DNA of 64,000 nucleotides from Dyella amyloliquefaciens (lineage in GTDB: Bacteria; Pseudomonadota; Gammaproteobacteria; Xanthomonadales; Rhodanobacteraceae), in contig NZ_SAYT01000002.1 of the NCBI RefSeq assembly GCF_004296575.1, positions 124,001-188,000 of the forward strand, read 5' to 3'. A program made the translations under genes and the position numbers. Numbering within the stretch: position 1 is the stretch's first letter; every line of letters starts with the position of its first letter. This document shows, piece after piece, positions 10,260-17,773 of the stretch. The notes beneath the pieces were generated by a model, which was not told the origin of the DNA, did no database searches, and saw only the letters and a list, made by a program, of their open reading frames with translations.

Positions 10260-10829
10260 TCAGCGCAGGGTGCGCAGGCAACGGGTGACGACGCCCCACA
10301 CGCTCAACGTCTCGCCCTCGCGGAACACGATGGGTTTGAAGTGTGCGTTCTCGGGCAGCAAGGCGATGTGCCCATCCACCTTGCCCAGGCGCTTGATGGT
10401 CAGCTCGTTGTTGACCAGGGCCACCACGATATCGCCCTGGCGCGGCGCGAGGGCGCGATCCACCAGCACTTCGTCGCCATCGAAAATGCCTGCGCCGATC
10501 ATCGACCAGCCCGACACGCGGATGATGAAGGTGCTGGGCTCATGCCCCGGCAATACCAGGTGCTCGTTGAGGTCGACCACCTCGTCGACGTCGTCGTCAG
10601 CCAGCGAAGGCACGCCGGCCGGCACGCGGCTGAGGAAGGCGGTCAGCGCCACAGTCGAGGGTGTCAGCGACACCGGCCGGGGCGCGTCCAGCGATGCCGG
10701 CTCGCGATAGGCGTCCAGATAGGCCAGCACCGCCTGCACCTGGCTTTCAGGCACGCGGATGCGCTGACTGGGCTCACCGGCCGGGCGACCGGCGCCGGGG
10801 CGGCGTCCACCATGTTCGGCAGGAGGCAT
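10260..10829 (-). CDS. UmuD/LexA-like self-cleaving S24 peptidase heading the imuA-imuB-dnaE2 cassette
   Basis: A 189-residue S24 (LexA/UmuD) protein. The peptidase half is complete. There is an Ala-Gly cleavage site in SRVPAG-VPSLAD, equivalent to Cys-Gly in UmuD. The nucleophile is in VSGWSMIGAGIFDGDEVLVD (Ser of SGWSM), and the Lys of the catalytic dyad is in NNELTIKRLGKV. The first ~60 residues are a basic stretch (HGGRRPGAGRPAG, RIRVPESQVQAVLAYLD), not the winged-helix DNA-binding domain of LexA. In several proteobacteria this slot is held by lexA2, a true repressor. Here the protein is closer to UmuD, perhaps with a short DNA- or protein-binding head. ATG 10829 is preferred but has only a weak ribosome-binding site; a TTG at 10862 is an alternative inside the upstream inverted repeat. 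Confidence 0.9.
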   Translation of the reverse strand: MPPAEHGGRRPGAGRPAGEPSQRIRVPESQVQAVLAYLDAYREPASLDAPRPVSLTPSTVALTAFLSRVPAGVPSLADDDVDEVVDLNEHLVLPGHEPSTFIIRVSGWSMIGAGIFDGDEVLVDRALAPRQGDIVVALVNNELTIKRLGKVDGHIALLPENAHFKPIVFREGETLSVWGVVTRCLRTLR

Positions 10830-10834
10830 AGGGG

Positions 10835-10867
10835 CTATCTTGATTAATGGGCCGGTAATCAAGATAG
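10835..10867. promoter_or_regulatory. Perfect 12-bp inverted repeat at the head of the mutagenesis cassette (probable operator)
   Basis: CTATCTTGATTA (10835-10846) and its exact reverse complement TAATCAAGATAG (10856-10867) flank a 9-bp spacer. The element ends 5 bp before the ATG of the UmuD-like gene, where a repressor would block transcription or translation initiation. It does not look like the E. coli LexA box (CTG-N10-CAG). That it controls the imu operon is inference from its perfection and position. An RNA hairpin sequestering the start is the alternative reading. Confidence 0.6.
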
Positions 10868-10967
10868 CACGGAGCCACTCTCACCGCATGAGATACAGGA
10901 GGTTCGGGGAGCCCGGTTTCCGGGGTGGGCGGTTACCCTGAAAGCCGGTCCCAGCCTGGCGCAGCGC

Positions 10968-11666
10968 ATGACGCAGAAAGTGATCGGCCTTATCGGTGGC
11001 ATGAGCTGGGAAAGCTCGGCCGAGTACTACCGCATCATCAACGAACGGATCCGCACCCGCCTCGGTGGCCTGCACTCGGCCCGCTGCCTGATGTGGTCAT
11101 TCGACTTTGCGGAGATAGAGGCGCTGCAGCACACCGGCGACTGGGCCGCCGCCACCGGACTGATGATCGAAGCCGCGCGCCGGCTCGAGCGTGGCGGTGC
11201 GGACTTCGTCGCCATCTGCACCAACACCATGCATCGGATGGCCGATGAGGTGCAGGCTGCGATCAACCTGCCCCTGCTCCATATCGCCGACCCCACCGCT
11301 GAGCGCATCAAGGCGTCCGGCCACCGGCGTGTTGGCCTGCTCGGCACGGCCTTCACCATGGAACAGGAGTTCTATAAGGGCCGACTGCAGCAGCGATATG
11401 GCCTGGACGTGCTCGTGCCCGGCCCGCAGGACCGCCAGGCCATCCACCGCATCATCTACGACGAACTCGTGCAGGGACGGATCGAGCCCGCCTCGCGCGA
11501 CGTGCTGCGCGACGTCATGCAGGAACTGGCATCGCGCGGCGCGGAAGCCATCATCCTTGGCTGTACCGAAATCATGCTGCTGGTAACCCATGAGGATGCC
11601 CCGGTGCCGCTGTTCGACACCACCACCTTGCACGCCGAGGCCATCGCCGAGATGTCCATCGCGTGA
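10968..11666 (+). CDS. Aspartate/glutamate racemase family protein (RacX/YgeA-like)
   Basis: A 232-residue cofactor-independent racemase. Both catalytic cysteines of the family are visible: the first in AICTNTMHRMAD and the second in IILGCTEIMLL. The N-terminal IGLIGGMSWESSAEYYRIIN is the signature of the YgeA/RacX subgroup, which has broad amino-acid racemase activity in other bacteria, making D-amino acids that remodel peptidoglycan or signal in biofilms. ATG 10968 starts the family alignment directly, although no strong ribosome-binding site is seen. It is transcribed away from the mutagenesis cassette, with 138 bp between the two start codons. The substrate is not predictable from sequence alone. 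Confidence 0.93.
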   Translation: MTQKVIGLIGGMSWESSAEYYRIINERIRTRLGGLHSARCLMWSFDFAEIEALQHTGDWAAATGLMIEAARRLERGGADFVAICTNTMHRMADEVQAAINLPLLHIADPTAERIKASGHRRVGLLGTAFTMEQEFYKGRLQQRYGLDVLVPGPQDRQAIHRIIYDELVQGRIEPASRDVLRDVMQELASRGAEAIILGCTEIMLLVTHEDAPVPLFDTTTLHAEAIAEMSIA

Positions 11667-11775
11667 CAGGCGCGCCACCGCGTCGAGATGAAGAAAATTT
11701 CATCGATGCCCGTGCATGCTTGGTTTGATGCTTCACGCCCCCATCGACAACCCATCACCACGACGAGGTCATCTC

Positions 11776-12801
11776 ATGGAATACAGGCAACTGGGTGCAT
11801 CGGGCTTCAGGGTGCCGGTGCTGAGCTTTGGTACCGGAACGTTCGGCGGCAAGGGTGAGTTTTTCGGCGCCTGGGGCAATACCGACGTCGCGGAAGCGAA
11901 GCGTCTGGTGGACATCTGCCTCGATGCCGGTCTCACCATGTTCGACAGCGCCGACATCTACTCCGACGGCGCCGCCGAGTCCGTACTCGGCGAGGCCATC
12001 AAGGGTCGCCGCGATCGCGTGCTCATCTCGACCAAGGCGACGTTCCGCTCGGGCGAGAACCCCAACGACGTCGGCTCGTCGCGTTATCACCTGCTCAAGG
12101 CCTGCGACGCCGCGCTCAAGCGCCTGGGCACTGACTACATCGACCTGTTCCAGCTGCATGGCTTCGACGCCATGACGCCGGTGGAAGAAACCCTGTCGAC
12201 GCTGGACGATCTCGTGCGTGCCGGCAAGATCCGCTACGTGGGCGTATCCAACTTCTCCGGCTGGCACCTGATGAAGTCACTCGCGGCAGCTGATCGCCAC
12301 GGTTATCCGCGTTACGTTGCCAACCAGACCTATTACTCGCTGATCGGCCGCGACTACGAATGGGAACTGATGCCGCTGGGCCTGGACCAGGGCGTGGGTG
12401 CAGTGGTGTGGAGCCCGCTCGGCTGGGGTCGCCTCACTGGCAAGCTGCGCCGCGGCGCCGCCCTGCCCGCCGTCAGCCGCCTGCACAAGACAGGCGACGT
12501 CGGCCCGCAGGTGGACGACGAATACCTGTATCGCGTGGTTGATGCACTGGACGAAGTGGCGGCCGAGACCGGCAAGAGCGTGCCGCAGATCGCCCTGAAC
12601 TGGCTGCTGCAGCGTCCCACCGTATCGACCGTGGTGATCGGCGCGCGCAACGAGGAGCAGCTGAAGCAGAACCTCGGCGCCGTGGGCTGGGACCTCACCC
12701 GCGAACAGGTGGCCAAGCTCGATGCCGCCAGCGAGCTGACGCCGGCGTATCCGTACTGGCACCAGCGGGGTTTTGGCGAACGCAATCCGCCGCCGGTTTG
12801 A
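11776..12801 (+). CDS. Aldo/keto reductase
   Basis: A 341-residue NADPH-dependent oxidoreductase with a TIM-barrel fold. ATG 11776 is chosen because GAGG precedes it and MEYRQLGASGFRVPVLSFG is the standard beginning; an upstream ATG extension has no support. The catalytic tetrad is visible: Asp and Tyr in MFDSADIYSDG, Lys in VLISTKATF and His in DLFQLHGFD. The cofactor site is represented by VVIGARNEEQLKQNL. The wording resembles the YajO/Tas-like branch, which reduces small aldehydes, but the physiological substrate is unknown. The gene follows the racemase by 109 bp and may be transcribed with it or alone. Confidence 0.94.
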   Translation: MEYRQLGASGFRVPVLSFGTGTFGGKGEFFGAWGNTDVAEAKRLVDICLDAGLTMFDSADIYSDGAAESVLGEAIKGRRDRVLISTKATFRSGENPNDVGSSRYHLLKACDAALKRLGTDYIDLFQLHGFDAMTPVEETLSTLDDLVRAGKIRYVGVSNFSGWHLMKSLAAADRHGYPRYVANQTYYSLIGRDYEWELMPLGLDQGVGAVVWSPLGWGRLTGKLRRGAALPAVSRLHKTGDVGPQVDDEYLYRVVDALDEVAAETGKSVPQIALNWLLQRPTVSTVVIGARNEEQLKQNLGAVGWDLTREQVAKLDAASELTPAYPYWHQRGFGERNPPPV

Positions 12802-12861
12802 GGTCCATCAGCTCGATATCTGTGCGAGCACGGGAATTCAGTGGCTTCGATCTGCGAAAGG

Positions 12862-12964
12862 CACTGGATTCCTGCGTTCGCAGGAATGACGAATGAAACG
12901 TTATCGCCAATACAACGCCCGACAACACTTGGCTCGTCATCCCTGCGAACGCAGGGATCCAGTG
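12862..12964. repeat. Inverted pair of REP-like palindromic elements
   Basis: Two 31-bp elements (12862-12892 and 12934-12964) are reverse complements of each other apart from two positions. Each contains its own 8-bp hairpin: TTCCTGCG-TT-CGCAGGAA in the first and TCCCTGCG-AA-CGCAGGGA in the second. The two differences are a base pair of the stem changed from T-A to C-G, so folding is preserved. The core resembles dispersed repeats common between genes of other bacteria. It lies between two convergent genes (aldo/keto reductase and pgm) and may stabilise or terminate their transcripts. Confidence 0.85.
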
Positions 12965-13040
12965 ACTTGGCTCCCGAGAGAGCCAAGGCCACCAGATACA
13001 CGATTTGCGGGACTGGCCAGCTAGCCGAGGCCTCGCCGCC

Positions 13041-14693
13041 TCAGCCGGCCCCCAGCGCCCCATCCACCATAGCCTGCGCCTCCTGCAGCAACTGCTCCAG
13101 GTGCGTCTCATCCTTGAAGCTCTCGGCGTAGATCTTGTAGATGTCCTCGGTGCCCGACGGGCGCGCGGCGAACCAGCCGTTGGCCGAGGTCACCTTGATG
13201 CCGCCGATCGAGGCGCCATTGCCCGGCGCGCGATCCAGCACGCTCTCGATCTTCTCGCCAGCGAGGCTCGTGCTCTTGACCTGATCCGGCGACAGCCTGG
13301 AAAGGCGGGCCTTCTGCTCGACATTGGCCGGCGCATCGACGCGCTGTGACAGCGGATTGCCGAGCTCAGCCGTCATTTGACGGTACAGCTCGCCCGGATC
13401 GCGATCCGTACGCGCCATGATTTCGGCGGACATCAGTGCAGCGGCGATGCCGTCCTTGTCCGTGCTCCACACCGATCCATCGCGACGCAGGAACGAGGCG
13501 CCGGCGCTTTCCTCGCCACCAAAGCCCAGCGAGCCTTCGAACAGGCCATCGACGAACCACTTGAAGCCGACCGGCACCTCGTAGAGGCGGCGACCGAGGC
13601 GTTTTGCGACGCGATCGATCAGCGCCGTGCTCACCAGGGTCTTGCCCACGGCGGCATCACCGCGCCATTCCGGACGATGACGGAACAGGTAGTCGATCAG
13701 CACCGAGAGATAATGATTGGGCAGCAACAGGCCGGTGCTGCGCGTGACGATGCCATGGCGATCGTGGTCCGTATCGCAGGCGAAGGCCACGTCGTAACTG
13801 TCCTTCAGATTGATCAGGCTCTGCATCGCGTGCGACGACGAAGGATCCATGCGGATCTTGCCGTCCCAGTCCACGCTCATGAAGCGGAAGGTCAGGTCGA
13901 CAGTGTCGTTGACCACGGTAAGGTCGATGCCATAGCGCTCGGCAATCGGGGCCCAGTAATGCACGCCCGAGCCGCCCAGCGGATCGACGCCCAGATGCAC
14001 GCCACTGCCACGGATCGCATCGAAATCGATCACGTTGCCCAGGTCACCCACGTAGGCCGCGATGAAATCATGCTCGTGCGTGGTCGATGCATGCTTTGCC
14101 TGGTTGTACGGCACGCGACGCACGTCGCGCAGGCCGCCTTCGATCAGTGCGTTGGCGCGCTTCTGGACCCAGCCGGTGACATCGGTATCCGCAGGGCCAC
14201 CGTTTGGCGGGTTGTATTTGAAGCCGCCGCCATCGGGTGGATTGTGCGACGGCGTGACTACGATGCCATCGGCAAGCCCATGCGCGCGGCCGCGGTTGTG
14301 GGTGAGGATGGCGTGCGAAATCGCCGGCGTCGGCGTGTATTCGCCGCCCTTGGCGATCATGGTCTGCACGCCATTGGCGGCCAGCACCTCGAGCGCACTC
14401 TCGAACGCGGGCTGCGACAGCGCATGCGTATCGATGCCGATATACAGCGGACCATCGATGCCCTGCTCCTTGCGGTATTCGCAAATCGCCTGGGTGATTG
14501 CCAGCACGTGCCATTCGTTGAAGCTGCGGTCGAACGAGCTGCCGCGATGCCCCGACGTGCCGAACGACACACGCTGCGCCGGCACGGCCGGGTCCGGCCG
14601 AAGATCCACATAGGCATCGCGCAGGCGCTCGACATCCACCAGCAATTCGTTCGGGGCAAGCTTGCCGGCCAACGGACTCAGGCGGCCGCTCAT
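13041..14693 (-). CDS. pgm: Phosphoglucomutase, alpha-D-glucose-phosphate specific
   Basis: A 550-residue enzyme interconverting glucose 1-phosphate and glucose 6-phosphate, linking glycolysis with glycogen, trehalose and surface-polysaccharide precursors. ATG 14693 follows AAGGTG. All four motifs of the phosphohexomutase superfamily are present: the phosphoserine loop [12 protein letters not shown], the Mg2+ loop CDTDHDRHG, the sugar-binding loop [11 protein letters not shown] and the phosphate-binding segment [17 protein letters not shown] near the C-terminus. The N-terminal [12 protein letters not shown] and the length match E. coli Pgm rather than the shorter ManB/GlmM type. It is a single gene, convergent with the aldo/keto reductase. 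Confidence 0.96.
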   Translation of the reverse strand: MSGRLSPLAGKLAPNELLVDVERLRDAYVDLRPDPAVPAQRVSFGTSGHRGSSFDRSFNEWHVLAITQAICEYRKEQGIDGPLYIGIDTHALSQPAFESALEVLAANGVQTMIAKGGEYTPTPAISHAILTHNRGRAHGLADGIVVTPSHNPPDGGGFKYNPPNGGPADTDVTGWVQKRANALIEGGLRDVRRVPYNQAKHASTTHEHDFIAAYVGDLGNVIDFDAIRGSGVHLGVDPLGGSGVHYWAPIAERYGIDLTVVNDTVDLTFRFMSVDWDGKIRMDPSSSHAMQSLINLKDSYDVAFACDTDHDRHGIVTRSTGLLLPNHYLSVLIDYLFRHRPEWRGDAAVGKTLVSTALIDRVAKRLGRRLYEVPVGFKWFVDGLFEGSLGFGGEESAGASFLRRDGSVWSTDKDGIAAALMSAEIMARTDRDPGELYRQMTAELGNPLSQRVDAPANVEQKARLSRLSPDQVKSTSLAGEKIESVLDRAPGNGASIGGIKVTSANGWFAARPSGTEDIYKIYAESFKDETHLEQLLQEAQAMVDGALGAG

Positions 14694-14817
14694 GGCTGCA
14701 CCTTGCGGATCATCGAAGTGGAATGACGGCCGATGGGGAGAGACATGGTCATGTGTTCGAGCACTCTAGGGCGAGTAAGCCCCGTATTGACCAACGTGGC
14801 GCGCGCCACTGTCAAGC

Positions 14818-15084
14818 TCAGCGCAGCTGGCTGTCCTTGCTGCCACGGCGGTTGTAACCGCTGAATGCGGCCTCGTCGCGGTCATGCGCTTCCTGGCAGG
14901 CCACGCACAGGCGCACGCCCGGCACGGCCGCCTGGCGCGCCTTCGGGATCGGCGCATCGCACTCTTCGCAGCGCTCCAGGCTCGGCCCCTTCTGCAGGCG
15001 GCTGCGGGCGCGCTTCACCGCGTCTTCGACGGTGGCGTCGATCTGTTCTTGTACGGCGCCGTCGCCGGCCCAGCCAGTAGCCAT
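14818..15084 (-). CDS. ybiI: DksA/TraR-type C4 zinc-finger protein, YbiI family
   Basis: An 88-residue protein starting at ATG 15084, with GGGAGG upstream and MATGWAGDGAVQEQID as the family beginning. The zinc finger is CEECDAPIP...CVACQ, four cysteines as in DksA, and the C-terminus YNRRGSKDSQLR is essentially that of E. coli YbiI as remembered. Unlike DksA it lacks the long coiled coil with its acidic tip, so regulation of RNA polymerase through the secondary channel is uncertain; the cellular role is not established. It is a stand-alone gene upstream of pgm in the same direction, with a 124-bp gap. Confidence 0.93.
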   Translation of the reverse strand: MATGWAGDGAVQEQIDATVEDAVKRARSRLQKGPSLERCEECDAPIPKARQAAVPGVRLCVACQEAHDRDEAAFSGYNRRGSKDSQLR

Positions 15085-15253
15085 AGGAATCGCCTCCCGA
15101 CGTGCAGTGGCGATGCGCCCGCCATGACGCACCGATAGCCACGCCAGGAACCTCCCGGCGTAGCGGCGTCAGACCAATATAAGGACGCGCGGCGCGCTTT
15201 TCACGCGAGGCCGGGGCCTGCGTTCAGCCAGGGAAACCCGGCCGGCTGGCGAA

Positions 15254-16735
15254 TTACTGCGCCGCGGAGGCCTGCTGCAGCTTGGCGGCATCGATATCCG
15301 CCACTTCCGCCGTACCGTCGAAGCCGCCACCGAGGGCTTCGATCAGGCGAATGGACAGATCGGCCTGCTGGCTCTCCAGTGCAGCGAGACGCTGCTGCGC
15401 GGTCAGCAACTGCTGGCGACTTGTGAGCGGCGTGAGCGGACCCTTGAGGCCGCCCTTGTAGGCGAGCATCGCGTCATCCCAACTTTTCTGCGCGTCGTCA
15501 ACCGAGCGCTTCTCCAGCGTGATCTGCTGGCGCACCGAAGCCAGCGCGGAAACCTGGTCGGAGACATCGTTCAGCGCACTGACCAGCAATCCGTTGTAGC
15601 GGGCCACCAGCGCGTCGTATTCCGCATCGGCCATGGCGAGATGGGCGCGGCGATGGCCGCCATCGAAGAGCGGCAGGCTCAGCGCCGGACCGAACGCATA
15701 CTGGCGCGCCGGAAGCTGCAGCACATTAGTGCTGCCGCCGACGGCGATGAAACCCGCGACCGCAGTCAGGCTGATGTTCGGCAGGAAGTCCGCCTTCGCG
15801 GCCTTGATGTCCTTGTTTGCCGCTTCGATTTCCCAACGCGCCGCCACCAGGTCGGCGCGACGGCCGAGCAGGTCCACCGGCAGCTTGTCCGGCAGCACGG
15901 CCGGGCCGCGATCCAGCATGTGCGGACGCTCGATGGCGAGACCGCGATCCGGCCCCTGCCCCAGCAGCACCGACAGACTGCTGCGCGCCGCATCGATGGC
16001 GCGATCGGCGGCCACCTTCTGCTGTTCCGCGCCGGCCATCTGCGAATCGGCCAGGTGTTCCTGCTGCGGGGTCTCCAGGCCGCCGACAACCAGCTTGCGC
16101 GTCACATCCAGCGACTGGCCGGCGCGCTTCAGCTCCGCCTCGGCCACGTCCTGCTGCGCGAACGCGTAGCCCAGGCGCACATAGGCGCGGGCCACGTTCA
16201 CCGAAAGCTCGATGCGCGCTGCGTAGGCATCGATCTGCGCGGCGCGACCATGACCCAGCGCGGCTTCCCATTCGGCACGCTTGCCGCCCCACAGGTCGAT
16301 ATCCCAGGAGAATTCGCCCAGGATGGATTTGCTCCACGCAAACGTGCCGAGCACATAAGGCGGATAGATCGGGTTCTTCTTGGAAAGATACGCACCGGTG
16401 ATCGAAGCATCGAGCTTCGCCTGCGGCATGCGCGCTGCGTCGACGTTGTCGGCGACGGCCTGCGCCTGGCGGGCCCGCGCCTGCGCCTGGTCCAGGCTCG
16501 GGTTGTTCTTCAGCGCCTCTTCGATCAAGGCGGTGAGCTGCGGGTCGCCATAGGCCACCCACCAGTCCTGCGTCGGCCATGCGGTCGGGCTGAGCTGCAC
16601 GTCGGCGAGGCTGCGCTCGGAAGCGAGCTTGCCGGGATCGGTCATCGTGCCGGTGGTGTGCAGTCCGCGACTGGTGGCGCAGCCGGCCAGGGCAAGGCAG
16701 AACGCGATGGCGACAGGAAGTGCAAAGGAACGCAT
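15254..16735 (-). CDS. NodT/OprM-family outer-membrane efflux lipoprotein
   Basis: A 493-residue TolC-like channel with two outer-membrane-efflux repeats. ATG 16735 (MRSFALPVAIAFCLALAGC) gives a clean lipoprotein signal with lipobox LAGC; ATG 16747 is the near alternative and neither has a strong ribosome-binding site. Family landmarks: WWVAYGDPQLTALIEEALKNNPSL, FSWDIDLWGGKRAEWEAAL, the mid-protein repeat boundary around LLGRRADLVAARWEIEAAN, and LPLFDGGHRRAHL. Such channels pair with an RND pump/adaptor or an MFS (EmrAB-type) pump. Here it is alone with no pump beside it, so it may serve a distant system. The tail ends in an Ala/Gln-rich stretch. Confidence 0.93.
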   Translation of the reverse strand: MRSFALPVAIAFCLALAGCATSRGLHTTGTMTDPGKLASERSLADVQLSPTAWPTQDWWVAYGDPQLTALIEEALKNNPSLDQAQARARQAQAVADNVDAARMPQAKLDASITGAYLSKKNPIYPPYVLGTFAWSKSILGEFSWDIDLWGGKRAEWEAALGHGRAAQIDAYAARIELSVNVARAYVRLGYAFAQQDVAEAELKRAGQSLDVTRKLVVGGLETPQQEHLADSQMAGAEQQKVAADRAIDAARSSLSVLLGQGPDRGLAIERPHMLDRGPAVLPDKLPVDLLGRRADLVAARWEIEAANKDIKAAKADFLPNISLTAVAGFIAVGGSTNVLQLPARQYAFGPALSLPLFDGGHRRAHLAMADAEYDALVARYNGLLVSALNDVSDQVSALASVRQQITLEKRSVDDAQKSWDDAMLAYKGGLKGPLTPLTSRQQLLTAQQRLAALESQQADLSIRLIEALGGGFDGTAEVADIDAAKLQQASAAQ

Positions 16736-17039
16736 GGCGAGGATCATCCGGGGGAAGGTGCATGCCATGGCGCGCCACGCATGCCTGCAATATCGGTTCA
16801 TGTGCCGACGGTTTCAGGAGCGCTCGACGTCGGGGCCTGAAGCTGGGGATATGCACATGCAGCAAATTATATCGCCGCCGTGTCGACGTCGCATCGCTGA
16901 GTGAGTCCGGGCGCCGGGAAAACAGCTACTACCATGGTCCAATGGCATTCGGGCGACGGCACCCCAGGCCACTTGGCGCGCGCCTCCACATTGCGTAGCT
17001 TCGATGCGTTGCGCGCCACCCATCGAGGAGCCCTGATCC
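16736..17039. other. Divergent intergenic region between the NodT-type gene and the broken osmC-like gene
   Basis: 304 bp with no supported gene. It must hold the promoters of both flanking genes. A short A+T-rich stretch around 16864-16872 is a possible promoter element, and GAGGAG lies 10 nt before the ATG at 17040. I could not assign defined boxes. Confidence 0.35.
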
Positions 17040-17456
17040 ATGTCCCGCGTCTCGTCCGCCACCGTCGTCTCCACCGACAGCAACTATCTTCATCACATCC
17101 AGGCGGGACATTACGCCATGGATACCGACGAGCCTCTCAAGCTCGGCGGCTAGGGCGCCGGGCCCGCGCCATTCGATTACTACCTGGCGTCGCTCGCGGC
17201 ATGCACGGCGATTACGTTGCGCATGTATGCGCAACGCAAGGGATGGGACCTGGGCGAGTTTCGTGCCGAACTGACCATGGAGCGCGACGACGACGGCAAG
17301 CTGCAGGTGAAGCGCGTCTTGCATGCCAGCGGCCCGCTGTCCGATGAGCAGTGGCAGCGACTGCTCGAGATCGTTGCCAATACGCCCGTCACCAAAGCCA
17401 TGCGGGAAGGTGTAGGCATCACCAGCGTGCGTGGAGATGATCGCGCAACAGATTGA
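17040..17456 (+). pseudogene. OsmC-family protein gene interrupted by a single in-frame amber codon
   Basis: The frame opens at ATG 17040 behind GAGGAG and reads MSRVSSATVVSTDSN...YAMDTDEPLKLGG, then TAG at 17151-17153, then GAGPAPFDYYLASLAACTAITLRMYAQRKGWDLGEF to TGA at 17456. Both halves are in the same frame and together give a full-length OsmC/YhfA-type protein (138 codons). This family of organic-hydroperoxide or redox proteins uses conserved cysteines; the one in SLAACTAITLRMYA is intact. The TAG falls in the conserved LGG-x-x-x-GP turn, at a position that varies in the family, so one base change (for example CAG to TAG) explains it. Either the gene is newly dead, or the stop is read through, or it is a sequencing error. 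An internal restart at ATG 17226 would lose the core. Confidence 0.82.
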
Positions 17457-17773
17457 TCGATAAGGCAAGGCGCAATGTGATCGACTGCACAGGCGTAACC
17501 ACGCGGGGTGCCAGAGCGTCGAGTCCCATGCGCTCTTTCACCACAGCGTCACCGTTTCCCGTGGCACATTCCGCTGTGGAAGATCGAGCGCGTCGCCATG
17601 TCGACCGCAAGAAGTCACGAAGCCCGCTTTCCGGCATCATGCGCGACGAGCTACGACAAGTCGCGTGGTGATAAGTAGCGTTTCAACACCTGACCGGCCG
17701 CGCAACATCGGCCGGCCGCAAAACTGCAGGTCCACGTGAACCTGCAGACGGCGGCGAACATGGGGAGGTAGTC
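17457..17773. other. Upstream region of the MASE1 sensor gene
   Basis: 317 bp with no supported gene. The right end carries two adjacent inverted repeats: a GC-rich hairpin at 17694-17715 (CCGGCCG, 8-nt loop, CGGCCGG) and a near-perfect 24-bp palindrome at 17724-17747. The rest shows no recognisable element. Confidence 0.5.
17724..17747. promoter_or_regulatory. 24-bp near-perfect palindrome just upstream of the MASE1 sensor gene
   Basis: The arms CTGCAGGT (17724-17731) and ACCTGCAG (17740-17747) are exact reverse complements. The centre, cCACGTGa, is itself palindromic except for its outer base pair. The element ends 26 bp before the ATG of the downstream gene. Size, symmetry and position fit the binding site of a dimeric regulator; no candidate protein is identified. 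Confidence 0.55.

Noticed and set aside
10835-10867. FNR-type or E. coli-type LexA box in the inverted repeat
   Set aside because: TTGAT and ATCAA are present but 13 bp apart instead of 4, and there is no CTG-N10-CAG; kept only as an unassigned operator.
15254-16735. Treating the NodT-like channel as the third component of the RND operon at the left edge
   Set aside because: The two are about 14 kb apart with many unrelated genes between; pairing cannot be supported from this window.
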